A stretch of DNA of 64,000 nt from Rotaria socialis (taxonomy: Eukaryota; Rotifera; Eurotatoria; Philodinida; Philodinidae): positions 55,605 through 119,604 of the forward strand of contig CAJNYU010003637.1 in assembly GCA_905331475.1 (NCBI GenBank), written 5' to 3'. Each line of letters begins with the position of its first letter. Position 1 is the first letter of the stretch. Below, one piece after another: positions 32,304-46,224 of the stretch. The notes below the pieces were generated by a model. The model did no database searches and was not told the DNA's origin. It worked only from the letters and a program-made list of their open reading frames with translations. Made by a program: the position numbers and the translations under genes.

Positions 32304-35300
32304 TCATTCATGAAGTCTTTGCCAACGTGCTTGAAGATCTCTATCGTCTGTTGTGGGTAATGTTGTATTACTCATCGCTGATCGTGGCGTATTTGATATG
32401 GATCGCGAACGTAAATCTTGCGCTGAATAGAGTCTTACAGCAGGTTGATCATGAGTTAGAATCGATGTTGGTGAATCAAAAGGCGACGAATGATGATCAT
32501 CGAATAGTAAATGTCTTTTTGGTGTCGGTGGTGAATGAAGAACGCGAGGTGTTGAGGAGATTTGCTTTGAAATCATTGGCGTTCCTGGTGTTATTGCTGA
32601 TGACGATGAAAACGGTTTTCGATTTGCCAGTCCATAAACAATCAATGCTAATGATGCACATAGTAAAAGACTTGCTACTATACGTCCAATGGGGTTATCA
32701 ATGAATCGTTTTTGTATTCTGATATTTACACGTTGAGTTTGGCCTGTTAGAGTATTTTTAACATCAATATAAATTTGTTCTTGATTATTTGTGTTTGCGC
32801 CATGACGTAATTCAATATTGTATAGAAATGGATCAGTGGAATTTTTTGTTATTCGCACTACTGACGGATCTGATGATTTTAATTGCATGTATTTTTCATT
32901 GGTTAATAATGTTGATATATGAATTGAATTGTAAGGATGTTCTTCAGAAAGATATATCGATGATGCTGACGATAATTTAAATACCGGTTGATATGGAATG
33001 ATTAGTTGGTTGGAAGTTGTTTGATACGGTGTTTGAACCAGCAAACGTAATGAATCATCAAATGTACTCGAATCGTGAGATGTTTTGCGAGTTATTCGAC
33101 ACGCCCAACTCATTAGATCAAGATCGAATATAGCTTCTGTTTTGAAAAAGGACGCAGCTTTGAGATTATTTGTTTTGCTTTTAACAAAATCGAGATGACA
33201 TTCAAATAATGGACGAAGTGTACGAATCGATTGAGCGTGTTCAATTCCTTCACGTTGACACGAACCATGAAGATTTGTTGTCGAATCAGTGCCGAATATG
33301 AGCGGATACGAAGATGGTTTACCTAAATTTTGGTGAAAATTACATGAATATTCTAAGAAGGTAAGCGAACTGAAACAAGGGAGAAAAGCGGATTTTTGGG
33401 ATTTTCAAAATCCCATAAATTGAAAAGCATTTTCCCCTCTGTGAATGGCGTAGTTTCGACCTGAAATTCTTCGCATGTATAGGTTTCATGGTCCATAAAA
33501 GATCCTAAAAGCTTCAACTCGAACAAATGTTTCCTTCTTAAAATATTGAATTTTTAAAAAAGCTGGATTTTCTGACCGTGCCGTGAAATGAGTATTTCTT
33601 GCGCAATTCTAAGAATCATGAAACTTACATATGGGAAAAAATTCAGATGGAAATTCCATCATTCACGTTTTGGATTTTCAAAATCCCAAATCCGCCTTTT
33701 CCCCCCTTGAACTGAAATCTATCGAGAATGATAATTATCATATTTATTTACCTTCTTCGCCATCGTATAAAAAGTCGTTTGCTCCTTTGTATAATTTAAT
33801 TTCATTTGGTGTTTGCACATTAAATCGTTCGCTTGTAATTGTTTGTCCGTCGATTTTTAAATGTAAATGTCGTTCACCGTCCATAATCATTTGTCCAATA
33901 CCATATGTCGAATCAACATACATGCCATCATCACCACTCCATCGATCTTTATTTTTTTCGTCATTATTTATATTTGTTTCAAAACAAACAATATCACCAA
34001 TATAATACAATTGTTTTAGAGTCGATATCGACGATTTTGGCAAGAGAAAACCGTTGTTGGCTTGTACCGGTAGATAAGCTCGTAAATATTTCAAACCTCC
34101 ATCGAAGACAAGAATGTTCGAACCATTTTTTAATGGAATTATTTCATACATTTGACTGTTGTTGAAGTTCGCGGCGATCATATCACCACGATAAGAAAAT
34201 GTACGAATCGATATCGACGTTGCATCGAACCTATAATAAATATGGAATAACTCGTTTTCAACATATGTGTCATATTCTTATAACGATTGAAAAAGAGCGA
34301 AATCTTACCGTCTGCCTAATTCATCATGATAAGAGACACTTAATGGAAGTTTATAATCGACTGGTATCGATGAAAATAAAGATGAAGTTTCTTGTGATAA
34401 ATAACTTTGTAGAAGAATATAATGAATTGGTTTAATTTGAACAAGATAAGTTCCGACAATAGATTTTTTTTCTTGTTTTGTTCCACGGTATTTCATATAT
34501 AGAATTGCTTCACCATCGGCACTTTGGTCACTATGAAGAATTTTCGTATCTGCATCGAGATGAATATTCTTTGATGACGACAGAAGTTCGAGTGTTATAT
34601 CATTGGGAATATGAAATAAATTCAAACGAGAATTGGGTCCAAGTAAAATTGTACGTGTTTCACCGAAATCATTTAGATAAAATGGTTCAAGAATGTTTAA
34701 TTCAATTGAATTTGATAATTCAGTAGAAGATTGTATTAATAATTTATTTAAATTTTTCGAATTTGTCAATAAACGAACATCAATAGTAATGCGACCAGTT
34801 CTTAATGTCTCAATATTTGTGACAAACGTACGCGTGTACGATGAAATATTACCAATAACCGGGCGAAATTGTGCAAGATGAGTATTCGATAAAGACCATG
34901 TGAATACGAGCGAATGAAGAAATACATCAGTTATAACAATTAGATTTTTCTCGTGATCATACGGAAGAACAGTTACGGGAACGAATTTATTTGGTAGGAC
35001 TTCCGTTGTTGGGATATGAAGACGAATAGAATGTATTTGAACAACATGAATCACGCAGGTGTCTTCGCCGTAGACCACAGACTGAAAAAAAATAAATACG
35101 AAAATAAAATGTCTATTTCAAGCTAAATTTCAAGACTATTTTTGTAGAACTTCCGATTTATTGGTTGAGCGCTTAGAGAGATGCAAAATTAAGTTTGTAT
35201 AGAGAAAATTGAAATAGCTCATGAATTTTTACGCAAAATAAACCTCTGTTCTAGATCAATCCTGGAAGAATTAGTTCGAACGCTGTAGATCTGATTCTTA

Positions 35301-38300
35301 CTTGTCCTAAAAGTGGATCGAATCCAATTGATTTTGCTCGAGCAATGGCATGACCAATGGTTTTTGTTTTAAAGATATTATTTATTTCCAAGTCGAGAAC
35401 ATCTGTATTATTTGTTGACCATTCAATAGTTGTTCCTGCCATTTGAGAACCACCTTTAATCATGAGTTGTACCATTGATAATGGTAAAACGCTTACTTCT
35501 TTTGGTTGAATTTGTAATTTTTCATAAACTTCAAATTCAATTAGAGTACTTTTAACATTTAGTGCATAGAATTTAACATGGGTTCGTCCAATATCTAACG
35601 TATGAACTCGATAGGCAAGTGTTTGATGATCTAAATTTGATTTTGGTTCATATTCAATTGATAGAATATCCGGCTTTTGACTTTGTTCAATCATAATATT
35701 AATCAAATGATAGATATTTGTTAGATTAAATAAATTTCCATCGGAGTCCATTGCTTGAATATAAATCAATGATGTTGTATTTAATTCTAATCGACTACGA
35801 CCCGAAATTTTCAATCGGTCAATCTCAGCTATAATAATTTCCATGGATTTTGTCGATGACGGTAAACATTGATCAACAATCTTTAAATTCGTACGTCCAA
35901 AGTTCAATGGTTTAATAAAGACTAATCGTGAATTAACATCATTGGTTATCAATTCAATTAATGGATTAGTTGATAGTCCATTTGTTTCAAATGTAAAGTA
36001 GCCCGAACCTCCATAAATATCTAAGGGCGACAAAGATTCATTGATGTAAATCAATTTAATTGGACTTGGTATTTGAATATTTGTTATAAATTCAATTTCA
36101 AGTTGTTGCTCAATTTTATCGACTGAACAATGAAGTAAAATCTTGCCCGGTTGAGATTTTGGTATGACTTCCAATTGATTCTTGTTCATGCGAAGATCAG
36201 CTAAATGGCCATTGGATTTGATGGAACAATCAGTTTTTAATGATGAAAAATTTGTAAAGGGAATTTGATGCTCATTATAAGCGATGATGTTTATCAATAA
36301 AATTTGATTGAAATATGTAATCACATAATCACGATTCGATAGCGGACATTGTGTATGAAGTATAGGTTGAAGTGAGAGAGAATAGATTGTTGTTTGACAT
36401 GTTACATCGATTGAAATGGTTGATTTTACGGGACAAAGATTTTGTTTTGTTGGAGAATTTTGTTTTGATACATCGAATTGAATATGTTCGATGGGTTTAA
36501 CACATTTTACACGTAACAGATTTGAGTTCGATGGATCCTGCTTGAATTTAATGTGATTGTCCAATGGAAATATATCGTATTTTAATGACTCATGATCATG
36601 AAAATTCAATGGACCATTGGATAATTCTAATGTATATTGAGAATTTGTAGTTAATAATAAACTATTGAGGTTGACGTTTAATTTTTCATAGGCACTTAAA
36701 CTGATTGTTTGTTGAAGATTTGAGTTTTTAAGAATAACACGAACATTTGTTAGGCCAGTTTTTATTGGTTTGAATACGAGCAATGCACAAGACTCGTTAA
36801 CATGATCGTGCGATGGAATAATACCTTGATATTGAAATATATTATTATCAATAAGTATATCGAAATCAAGATGAGAACAACATGTGAACGGTTGTTTTTT
36901 ATAATATAATTGAATAGGTAAATAGAGTAGAGAATTAAGATCTGTTTCAACTGGACATGCAAATAAACTAAATTCAGTCGGTTGAACAACTTGTACGGAG
37001 ACAGATGCATTTAATTCAGGTGACTTTTTATCGAAGATATCGACTGTCGTAGAATTTAATGAAGTTTGTTCCATGAGATCACCCGTTGAAGATACAGTAA
37101 CTAAATAAATAAATAAAGAATTGAATAGATTCGAAAACAAAAGTTCGCTTAGGGAATACGGTGGACCCAGTCCCCGACTAAACTCCGTAGTAAAATCGTT
37201 CATAGACGTATTCTACTTTGTAAGTCTATCTCATCGAATATTGAAAATCAATATGAACTTACCAACACTTGTATCTCTTGACGTAAAAGTGTAATCTCCA
37301 CTTCCACCTAATACTTTAATTGGACAATAGGGTGTTTTCACATCTTTGACTCCTGTTCTTTCAGGTAAGAGAACTCGTTTGGGTTGTGCAACTAATGGTA
37401 AATAAACTTCAAACCATTGTTTTGTTGAAGCTGTAACTAATGTCTCGATAAGATCATGAACTTTCATTCCATTAAGACGAAATTCTAATTCAAATCTTCC
37501 TGGACAATTTGGTCGAAGTACGTATTGTGTACCATTTTGATACAGAGATTTTAAACTTAAACAAGTTTTATGAGATTCATTTGGAATCGAAGCCGATAAA
37601 TCTAAATTATCTGTTGGATAAATTTTTCTTCCATTAACATCAAACATTTCGACAGTAACAAGATAATAGGCTCCGACTTGAAATATCCATGGTCGTGTTG
37701 AATTAGTTATAGCTGATAAATAGCCAATATTAACAATACGTATCATTAGAGATGTTGGCTCATATGTATCATTATCGATTGCTTTCATATTTCGATCGAT
37801 TAATTCAACACGTGATTGTTCATCAGCATGATCGGTTGCCGTAAATAGAAGTGTTTGGTCATTCAAATGGCCAGCATCATCATTAACTAGTTTAACTTCG
37901 TAGAGCATTCGTGTTGATGGTAAATCTGTTATATCTGTTGATTCTTGTCTTTTGATTTGAAAAAGACGAAATGCTAAACGTGAATACGGGAGTAAATAAA
38001 CATCAGTGGATGGATGAAATTGAACATTCGCTGATACAGACAATCGAACAGATCGTGTTCGAATACCATGATAGAGATCATTATCGATTAATTCCGCTTG
38101 AACAAATGCTGAACCAGTACGAAGACCTTCGAGTAGAATTTCATAGGATAATGAACCATGCGATTCAAGATTTCGAACTGTTTCACTCATTTCATAAGAT
38201 GAATCAGTTAGACGAAGAATACGTATGACTTTTGTTGCATCGAGTGTTCCAGTTGCTGGTTTTTTTACGCCTGAAAAACAAGTATGAATTCAAATATTCT

Positions 38301-38883
38301 ACTAACAAACGGAGATGCTGTTTTTTCCTCACAAGCTAAGCACATCGAAAAACAACTATTATAATCGTAACCTACTTTGTTCGTCAACAATAGCAGCATT
38401 CAATAATTTCCATTCATAAGGAAAATGTTCAATCGAGGAAAATGTTGATCCATGTTGATCATGAGCACGTAATTTAAATAATTCAGGAGCATCTTCTAAA
38501 TACAATCGTGTTGTTGTATAAACAATTTCGATTGTTTGAATTTTATCGATAATAACATCGCATCGAACTGATTGTCCAGTTAGAATATCTCGAGCATAAA
38601 CCGTTGCACTTGCACGTAATGAGTGTTTTGTATGAGCTATCACATTAGCATGTAGGGAACAATTTTCACCATTTTTTATTGAAAATTCTCCTACGGGATC
38701 AATACGAACGAGATCCGGGCGTGATGATGACCATTGAAAACAGCCATCGGTTGCTTCTAACGTAAAATTTGTTTCAATACGCGGATGAAATGGTAATAGA
38801 ATCTTTGGTTGACTCATACGAATCGCAGCTAAGCTTAAATGAATTAATAGCAGGAAGGAGACTAGATATCGAAACCATTCCAT
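32304..38883 (-). CDS. NUP210: nuclear pore membrane glycoprotein 210 (gp210)
   Basis: Six exons: 38883-38376, 38270-37263, 37100-35302, 35081-34309, 34230-33752 and 33322-32304. These give 1861 residues, close to the ~1890 usual for the family. The start Met at 38883 opens a clean signal peptide (EWFRYLVSFLLLIHLSLA). An in-frame Met at 38907 precedes it but is probably in the leader, with an acceptor-like TTTCAG between them. The mature N-terminus shows KILLPFHPRIETNFTLEA and CFQWSSSRPDLV, typical of gp210. The body consists of long Ig-like beta-rich lumenal repeats with many N-glycosylation sites, including YYIGDIVCFET. Near the C-terminus is one TM helix (IVASLLLCASLALIVYGL) followed by a Ser/Pro-rich tail facing the pore. 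Gp210 anchors and rings the pore in the nuclear envelope lumen. The fifth intron carries a hAT-type insertion. Confidence 0.93.
33376..33709. mobile_element. hAT-type MITE in NUP210 intron 5, 334 bp
   Basis: The ends are inverted. CAAGGGAGAAAAGCGGATTT is at the left, and the right end read in reverse is CAAGGGGGGAAAAGGCGGAT. The element is flanked by an exact 8-bp duplication AACTGAAA (33368-33375 and 33710-33717). CARGG-type tips plus an 8-bp duplication are the hallmark of hAT elements. The interior has no reading frame of note, so it is non-autonomous. It lies wholly inside the 429-nt intron and leaves the splice sites intact. Confidence 0.85.
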
Positions 38884-38907
38884 CTTTGAATGAGCTGAAA
38901 TGTACAA

Positions 38908-39351
38908 TCAAATAATTGATGACTTTCAAGTTATTTGAAAAAAAAAACTACCAACACACGAAAGAAAGAGCACCGAAGGTGAAATATCGCATTGTCCAAT
39001 TGAAATGTTCATATGACTACTAGCGACAATTTAGAAAATATTTCGAAGAAAACTCTCAAGTTATATTCCCTGTAATTCAAAATGAATATATGAAAGAAAA
39101 AATACGAAATTCAAAAAGATTTGAAGATTTCATTCAGAACGGCCGGTGAAAATAAAAGTTTGCACGAATAGGAAAACTATGACTCACATTCGAATAGTAA
39201 AAGAAACTATTTTCTCCTCTAAGAGTGAAACCGAATTCAATAAGTGTTATATGATTTCGGATTATCTATAATTTAATTCATAACAAAAATACATCTTTGG
39301 AATTGTTGTTTATAGAAAATTCTCTTTCACATTTTCATACTATATAAAATC
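38908..39351. other. putative NUP210 5' flank
   Basis: There is no coding evidence. On the minus strand, a possible short leader intron (GTAGTT ... TTTCAG) ends just before the NUP210 start. The spacer would serve as a divergent upstream region for NUP210 and the zinc-finger relic. Confidence 0.4.
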
Positions 39352-40123
39352 ATGTCTAGTAAACCACATTCACAGGTAAAAAACATCCAATTTTGTTTTT
39401 AAACGTTTATCCGTATAGAATCAACAAGCTAAAAGTAACCGCCAATTGAAATGTTCGAGATGTACTCAAAGTTTTTCTCATCAAAAAGCTTATTATGAAC
39501 ATCTACGCAGTCATACCATAGTGAGTTATCCATAGGTCATCATCACGCTATACAGCTATTCTTTATAATGTAGGTTCGAAAGACAAGTGTAGAGAATCCA
39601 ACGCAAAATGAGACTGCTCGATATATTGCAGAACGCCGAAAGTATGATCGTATTCTATAAAAAAAAAATCATCCGCTGAATATTCATTGACTATAATCAA
39701 AATAGGAATTATCCAACAGCAGACAACATTACGAAAAAATTGAAATCTGATGAAGAACGACAAGAACGTGGTGATGTATTAGAAACTCGTCAATTTGGGT
39801 TAGTCTTTATGCACAATATTCCTTTATTTGATTTTCTATCATACAAGAGCTTTTGATAGCTGACAGAAAAATCGCTCCCACTGAAACAATAATACTATTT
39901 ATTTTCTGTTGTTCTAACAAAATGCCACTTATGAATGCTAAATCTCGTTTTTCTTAAGACCGAAATCAATTAAAGAAATCCTACTGTCATTTCGACCTTT
40001 AGCATCACTGAAAGACATCAGTTATCTATTGACACGCTTTGTAAAATCATGTCATCATTATTTGATCGGAATTGTGAAACGCATTTACCAGATGTCACAA
40101 ATTTAGATCCCATCTGTCCTGAG
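39352..40123 (+). pseudogene. C2H2 zinc-finger gene, fragmentary
   Basis: ATG at 39352 opens a short exon (MSSKPHSQ). A 43-nt intron (39376-39418) leads into a C2H2 finger: CSRCTQSFSHQKAYYEHLRSH, a Cys-x2-Cys and His-x3-His pair. After a second small intron, the sequence VRKTSVENPTQNETARYIAE continues and then meets a TAA at about 39658. Further coding-like pieces follow (KKLKSDEERQERGDVLETRQ near 39735; LCKIMSSLFDRNC near 40045, stop about 40123). A possible last piece lies near 40459-40545 (RRERNMVLQSIRHI). I could not connect all pieces with valid splice sites in one frame. It is therefore called a fragment or relic; an intact multi-exon gene with unusual splicing is the alternative. Confidence 0.5.
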
Positions 40124-41037
40124 TAGATTACGTACAAATGCTTTTTCCAGAGCTGATTTTAATTGAAACACAGCCTTGAAGAAAAAAACAACGAATATTT
40201 TATAATAAAACTTCGGCACTGTTATTTATTTCATTGCTTAGACGAATCAAAGAACATAAAACAAATAAAAGCAACGAAGTACGTCTGAAAATTTTCTATC
40301 GCCAAACTTACTGTATTTTCTACAGATTGAATCAGCACTGCCTATCATGACAAAAACAGTAACTAATAATAAAAATACCGGAGCAACATTATTGGAACGA
40401 GTAAATATAGCACTCAATTGATCTCTTCTGTAGTTTTGTTTTCTGATAGCTTTTAGCAACTGATATTCGTCGTGAACGTAATATGGTACTACAATCGATT
40501 CGTCATATTATTAATAATAATTTCTATGGCCTAGATGAAAATTGACTTTTAATTTACATATGATTTTGTTCGTGTTTTTTTTTCTCGCATATGTCAGATA
40601 ATATTTTGTTTCGTGTTGAGTTAATCCATAAAAATATCTAACGATGCAAACACTGGAAAAAATTTTTATCTACATTTCCTAATTCGAAAACGATCGTTTA
40701 AAAGTCTAATTTAATAAAAAAGCGACCAAGTAAAATTGGTGATTCATGTACACATGAAAAATCTTGTTATCTATTTCGTCATGAAATACAATGTTAACAG
40801 CCTTTTATTCTAACGAGTTGACGTCTATTTCAATTTTTGCGAACAATTACAATCATCACAATGTGAGTCACACATGGTTCATCAGTTAGAGTTAGAATGA
40901 GAAGGAAAAAGATTATGTAATAATGTGCATTGTGCCATAATTGAACCATCAAATGAAGAATTGTGAATATGTAAAAGTAAAAAAAAAAAGAAATCATTAT
41001 CACATTAACTTAACATCTGGTCGTTTCTTTTTTCGTG

Positions 41038-41086
41038 GGGGGGGGGGGGTAAAAAAATTACCCCNNNNNNNNCCCCCGCCCCCCCC

Positions 41087-41118
<32 letters not shown>

Positions 41119-41127
41119 CCCCCCCCC
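41038..41127. other. poly-G/poly-C tract with 8 N, probable assembly artefact
   Basis: A G-run is followed by an AT-rich spacer (TAAAAAAATTACCCC), 8 N (41065-41072) and a long C-run broken by a few other bases. The same layout recurs at 55241-55397, which suggests a systematic gap-filling or sequencing artefact. The open frame across it has no meaning. Confidence 0.8.
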
Positions 41128-42919
41128 AAATAAAAGTTCACCACATCAAAACGTACGGAGACATATCGATTTCTTATTGAAAGAAAACGGCCATGCTACG
41201 CTATTGAGAACATATTCAATTTTCGCTCGTTCAGATAGCAGAAGAATTGCTACTGTATGAAAATCGTTACACATATATTTTTGATAGTCAGAAGTATTTC
41301 ATCAAACAAGAAAGTAAATATTCAATGACGCAAGAACTTAGATTATGACTAACGCAAGTGTGTGCAAACAGATATCAGTCCGTATTTAAAAGTAAGCTTC
41401 AATTCATTTTCATATAAAATGACGTTTCAATATGTGTAACGATCTATTCTAGAAGTTACAAACCCTCGAATGAAATAAACCTCAAAGGCACCGTCTTGTT
41501 AGCTTCTCATCCATACTCTTATCTATTTCTCTTTCTATTTTTCACTACGCAAGAGTACTAGGGATTTTGTCCTTGGCTCGCGCTTAGTACCAGATTCAAT
41601 ACGCAACATCATCGTTGCAATATTTATCCCACCATCGGGTTGGTGAACGTTAGCATAGCACCAATACGTACTCCTTATCTTATACACTTTCTTGTTTTTT
41701 CTGTTATTGCGTTTACGGTATTTCTCAAGGTCTTTGAATGCTAGAAAATAGTATATCAGGAACGAAAGAAATACAGGAGGGTACGATTTTTTATATTGAA
41801 ATAAAATATACATTCAACACCAAACATAACAGCATCCATAACATCAGAAATTGTTACAATGTGAAGTTGGTATTGAATAAAATTCTAAATTTCACCTTCC
41901 ATAGCGTAATCTTTCAGTATCGACTTAAAGTCGCCTGGTATTAGATATTTTATTTTCTTCCAGTACAAAGAATATAGTAATTGATACAAGTAACGTTATG
42001 CAAGATAATTAATTTTTTTTTGTGTCGTTTATTCTATAGAAGATGAAATTCTCCTCCTACAAAGGAAATGGGTAGCTTACGTTTCGTCTCGCTCATGTAC
42101 CGGAGATCGTAATGTGTTTACCGGATGTTCGGGATAGAGTATTTTTGCTATATTTAATGTAATATCTAGAGATCGTAATAAACACCGTCGGCAGTTCGGA
42201 AGGAAATCCCAAGGGTACTTAAACGTGGAGTCCGTAAAAGAATTTATAAGGATATTATAATTGATATAAAGATTTCCTGCTCTTAAAGACAATAATAGCT
42301 TGCATTTTTGATTACATCCATGATTATATAAGTAGACGATTAGTCTTTCTTTACCTATACTCCGTGTGCTATAGTCTCTGAAGTTGTTTCTAAGGGTATA
42401 AGTTGATTAAAAACCAGCAGTTGCCGAAAGCAACAACTGAGCAAGCGGCTCCTAAATCTTATTTACGTTCAACTCCAATATTGAATCGTCTTAGAATTAC
42501 CCCAGCGATCATACTACTGCTGCTTCGTTTTCATCTTGCGCATCATCATCTCAATCTGATCTCATTGTTTCAACATCGAAAAATAAACAAATAGCCAGGT
42601 TCAAACAAACGTGTACATTCATCGAACAATAAATAGAACGATGATGTACATTAACACTAGAGTTATTATAGTAAACAGAAGCGCAATCAAAGCTGCTTGA
42701 AGCCGCCGAAACGCTGACTATACATGATTTTAGGTTGCGACTATAGCGTAGCATTTCGTATTTTCTCAGAGGGAAACAAAACCTGAACATACTTGAGAAA
42801 GCCGTGGCGTCTTTTTTTTTATTACGGTTTCCACGTCTTTGCCATTTCGAACATCCGGACATTCTGATTACGATCTCCAGCCTAAATTTGATGTTTGTAA
42901 AGAGAAAAATTTACATGAA

Positions 42920-42997
42920 GTTCGGAATCAATTCTGAAAATAGCTTTTTCAATGGTTATATCCTATGAAAAAGCTATTGCCAGAATTGATTCCGAAC
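42920..42997. ncRNA. near-perfect hairpin, pre-miRNA-sized, or tiny foldback element
   Basis: The 32-bp arms (42920-42951 and 42966-42997) differ at only two positions around a ~14-nt loop. The outer stem is GTTCGGAATCAATTCTG and the inner part ATAGCTTTTTCA. The size and the internal mismatch resemble a microRNA precursor. The outer flanks are also weakly inverted (ATTACGATCTC near 42868 and GAGATCGTAA near 43022), which instead favours a ~170-bp foldback transposon. No known microRNA was recognised. Confidence 0.35.
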
Positions 42998-45900
42998 ACT
43001 ATCTCTTTTTTTTCATGTCACGAGATCGTAAAAACAAATTATTTCACCGAAGTTCGTAAAAAAGAGATGACACGAAGTGTCATTTTCTCAAGAAAGGGTC
43101 AATATTAATTGGAGCTATTGAAATTCGGCGAGTATTCAGTAGCTTCTTTTTTTTTGCGAAAAATTTCCTATGTTTTTTTCATTACACGCTTGAAAAAACA
43201 ATACATTCCGAGAACAGAAACTAATAAAATATTTGTCTTTCTGTTTGTTTAAAAGAGCATGACAGCGTAGGCTTTTCGATTAGACTGGGACATTATTAAT
43301 AATAATGGACTTTTTAATGAATTGAGAGCTTTCTGAAATGTTGAACACTGCTGCGCTCTTTCATATGAAGAAAATCAGATATATGTGAGATGAGCTATTT
43401 TCAGCTTTTACTAGAAAAATGTGTTTCTCGCCAAGAATTCGGCATATGATTGCTTTGTAAAAGGACGCATACGCCTTGCTATTGAGTGTTTCTATTTCCT
43501 TCACTATTTTTGATACCAAGTTAAGTAGCTATCATTTTGAAATTTAGTTTGTATCCATCTATAATAGTTTTAAAATACTTGAAAATCATGTGTATTCAAA
43601 CTAATGGAACATTTGATCGAAATCTCATGACCTTTAACTTGTAAGAGTAACTTTTCATTAGATAAGCGAACAATTTTTATTTTCTCACAGTCATCAGGGA
43701 CGAGATGTCAAATGGAGAAAGTAAAGGCCTTGTCCTTGGCGTATAATCAGTTCTATTCGACTACTTATTCATAGTAGTAGTGATTATGACTTTCATACAG
43801 CATCGTAAAATCAGATTGATATTGTCATTGCACAAGAAATAACGTATTGCAAATCATTTTATAAGAAAACTATTGCATGATATCGTGTTGTCTCGACTGA
43901 TCATCCTTCAGGGAGAGAGTGCAAGATTTAATTTTTCGCAGGTTCAAAAGAAAATCAACCACATAAAACTGCCCTACCCAGCAGACTAATGCAATGTACC
44001 AGTCATAGTATAAACGATAAGGAATAATCTTCTTTTCGCCCTTAGCCATCTCTTTTCTATACAATACACAAAGATGAATGTGGGTATCCGATTTTCTGCT
44101 CGTTGATAACGGTGACGTATGTTTGCGTTTTTGCGAGAAACTCGAAACCATTCTAAGGTCGATATTGGATACCCTACTGCTTCCATTTACTAAAACTACT
44201 TGAATTATATCAGAATTCATCCGGCATGCAATTAACCATAGTTTCGCACAATTGCCTATCGATAACGTTAGATCAAATATAGTATTTGATTGCTACAGTT
44301 CGTTGGCTCTAGTCAATAGGTGCAAATAACACTTTCTTTTTTCTACAAAGAACTCGTACGGAGTATTAATTCACCTCGTCAGTGTATCGGCATGCGCATA
44401 GTCACAGCTAATCCATTCGTTGATCTCATAATCGGGGTAGATTTTCAGTGTTTAATTTCTTTTTTTAATAGAAAAAAATGACACTGTCAAAGTAGCACAA
44501 GTTATGAATGTAATATGAGAATCATATTTACTAGACGTGCTTAACCCTGAAAAATATAAAAGAGAATCTAAGCGATATTTCTCTTGAGAGAACTTGAAAA
44601 ATGACTTCCACCTACAACTAATGATTTATAGTAGTAGAATTATTCTAAAAGATCTCGAGAAGTAATTTGATACTTTAAAAATAAGTTTCGAGATCTTGTA
44701 TTTTATTCGACTAAAAGTAAATTGAAGCGTAAAAATGCGCGCAAAATTTCTTGTTGTAATTTTCTAGACTATTCAAAGAGAAACTTCGAGGATTTTTTTT
44801 ATCTAGAAATGTCCCATTATCGTAATTATTTGGGTCAATTTTTTACCTATTTTCTTAGTACTTCTTCTCTTACTTAAATAGAACTCATTTCTAGATAAAC
44901 GGATTTGTTTACCGAGTCACTTTATAATCCAGAAATAGAAAATGTTTATCGCATAAAACTGATACGAAATTTTATCTTCTCTAGCCAAATGAGTTTTGTT
45001 TTATTATGATTCGAACAGTAAGTATTGATTTCATTGTAAATCTTTAATTACAAACTCAGCTCAATAGTTATTTCTTTCACTGACGTCACCTCTATTTCTG
45101 GCGAACAGATGTCCGGTAATGAGTCAATATACAAATTATTATACACGATGCGATACGGTAAAGCAAGAAAAAATGATTATGATACTTTAGGACAAGACGA
45201 AGTCCATCTATTCTTCTGATCATAGAAAATGTTGTATAGGTTTTCATTATTTAATTACCTCACTTTTCTTTAGAGACATAATCGTGTATGTTACACTAGC
45301 TAATAAACGCTTTCAAAAGATTGACTTCTTATAGCACCGAAAAATCGATTACTTTTCCTAAGTAATTATATAGCTACATAGAATTCATTATTATGATCAG
45401 TTGTTCATGAATTTCATCGTTTACGAGAATTTTACGCCAGATGACTTTTTCTTTTGCATTTATTATTAATCGTCTTTTGCTACAGGCATACTTTTAAATC
45501 TATTGATGTTTCTATAATTAGTATCGATTACTAGTGATTAAATTATTTTACACATTAACCAAGTCTTTCAACGAGATAAACGGCTGTTGGATGTATCCAT
45601 ATGACAACAGTGAAAAATGTAATCAATAGTAGTAGTAGCTTTTACATCTTTTTCACGTGATCCTTCATGGATTAGTAACCTGTTATCAGCTCTTTTTGCA
45701 CCGATGTAATTGTACGCAATAACATGTGACAATGTAGGTGTTGCTATTTCGCTCTTCATCAAGTTATCGCGTGAGAACGAGATGCAGACCCAACCTCGCT
45801 CTGATTTGCGTTCGCTTTTTTTTATAACTATATAGCTGCGTGCTATGTCTTTCTTACTTCAATGAGTCCGAAAACGAATTGACGTTATAGAGACTCGTGT

Positions 45901-46083
45901 TTTTTTTTGTTTTTGAATATTTATCCCGGTATTGAGATTTAATTTAACTTTTCTATCGATAGTCTTTCCATCAAATATAGATAGAACAGTCAGAAATAAA
46001 TAAATAAAATAATTATGTGGTTTATTTTTTGATATATGACGACAAGACGCAATCAATGCATATTTGTTTTTAAATGTGCATTA

Positions 46084-46224
46084 TGTTTTTTGCAGTGGTG
46101 ATTGAATCATCTTCGATACGCGTACCACGTGAAACAATACCAAATTTCAATGTAAAAATCATCCATGAAGATCCATGCGAAATCTATTACTGCTACGATG
46201 ATCATGAGTACGCAATTATATAAC
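46084..46224 (+). CDS. small open frame or exon, unrecognised
   Basis: ATG at 46084 opens 46 codons with protein-like composition (ESSSIRVPRETIPNFNVKII and HEDPCEIYYCYDDHE). A TTTTTTGCAG acceptor-like site overlaps its start, so it could be an internal exon. Another coding-like piece follows about 200 nt later (near 46424: KCVAAEFVVVEILVESCKF). The two could not be joined with a clear donor. The product is unknown. Confidence 0.3.

Larger units (their letters stand above)
40546..46083. other. gene-poor AT-rich stretch
   Basis: No protein-coding gene was recognised. It holds the poly-G/poly-C scar near 41038-41127 and the hairpin at 42920-42997. It also holds a diverged direct repeat near 42104 and 42169 (GAGATCGTAAT, then a CCGG/GTCGG core and TTCGG). 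Other open frames look like chance. Confidence 0.55.

Noticed and set aside
42165..42270. Histone H4 relic (HRRQFG, RGVRKRIY-like words)
   Set aside because: The resemblance needs frame changes within 100 bp and no continuous H4 alignment could be made by eye.
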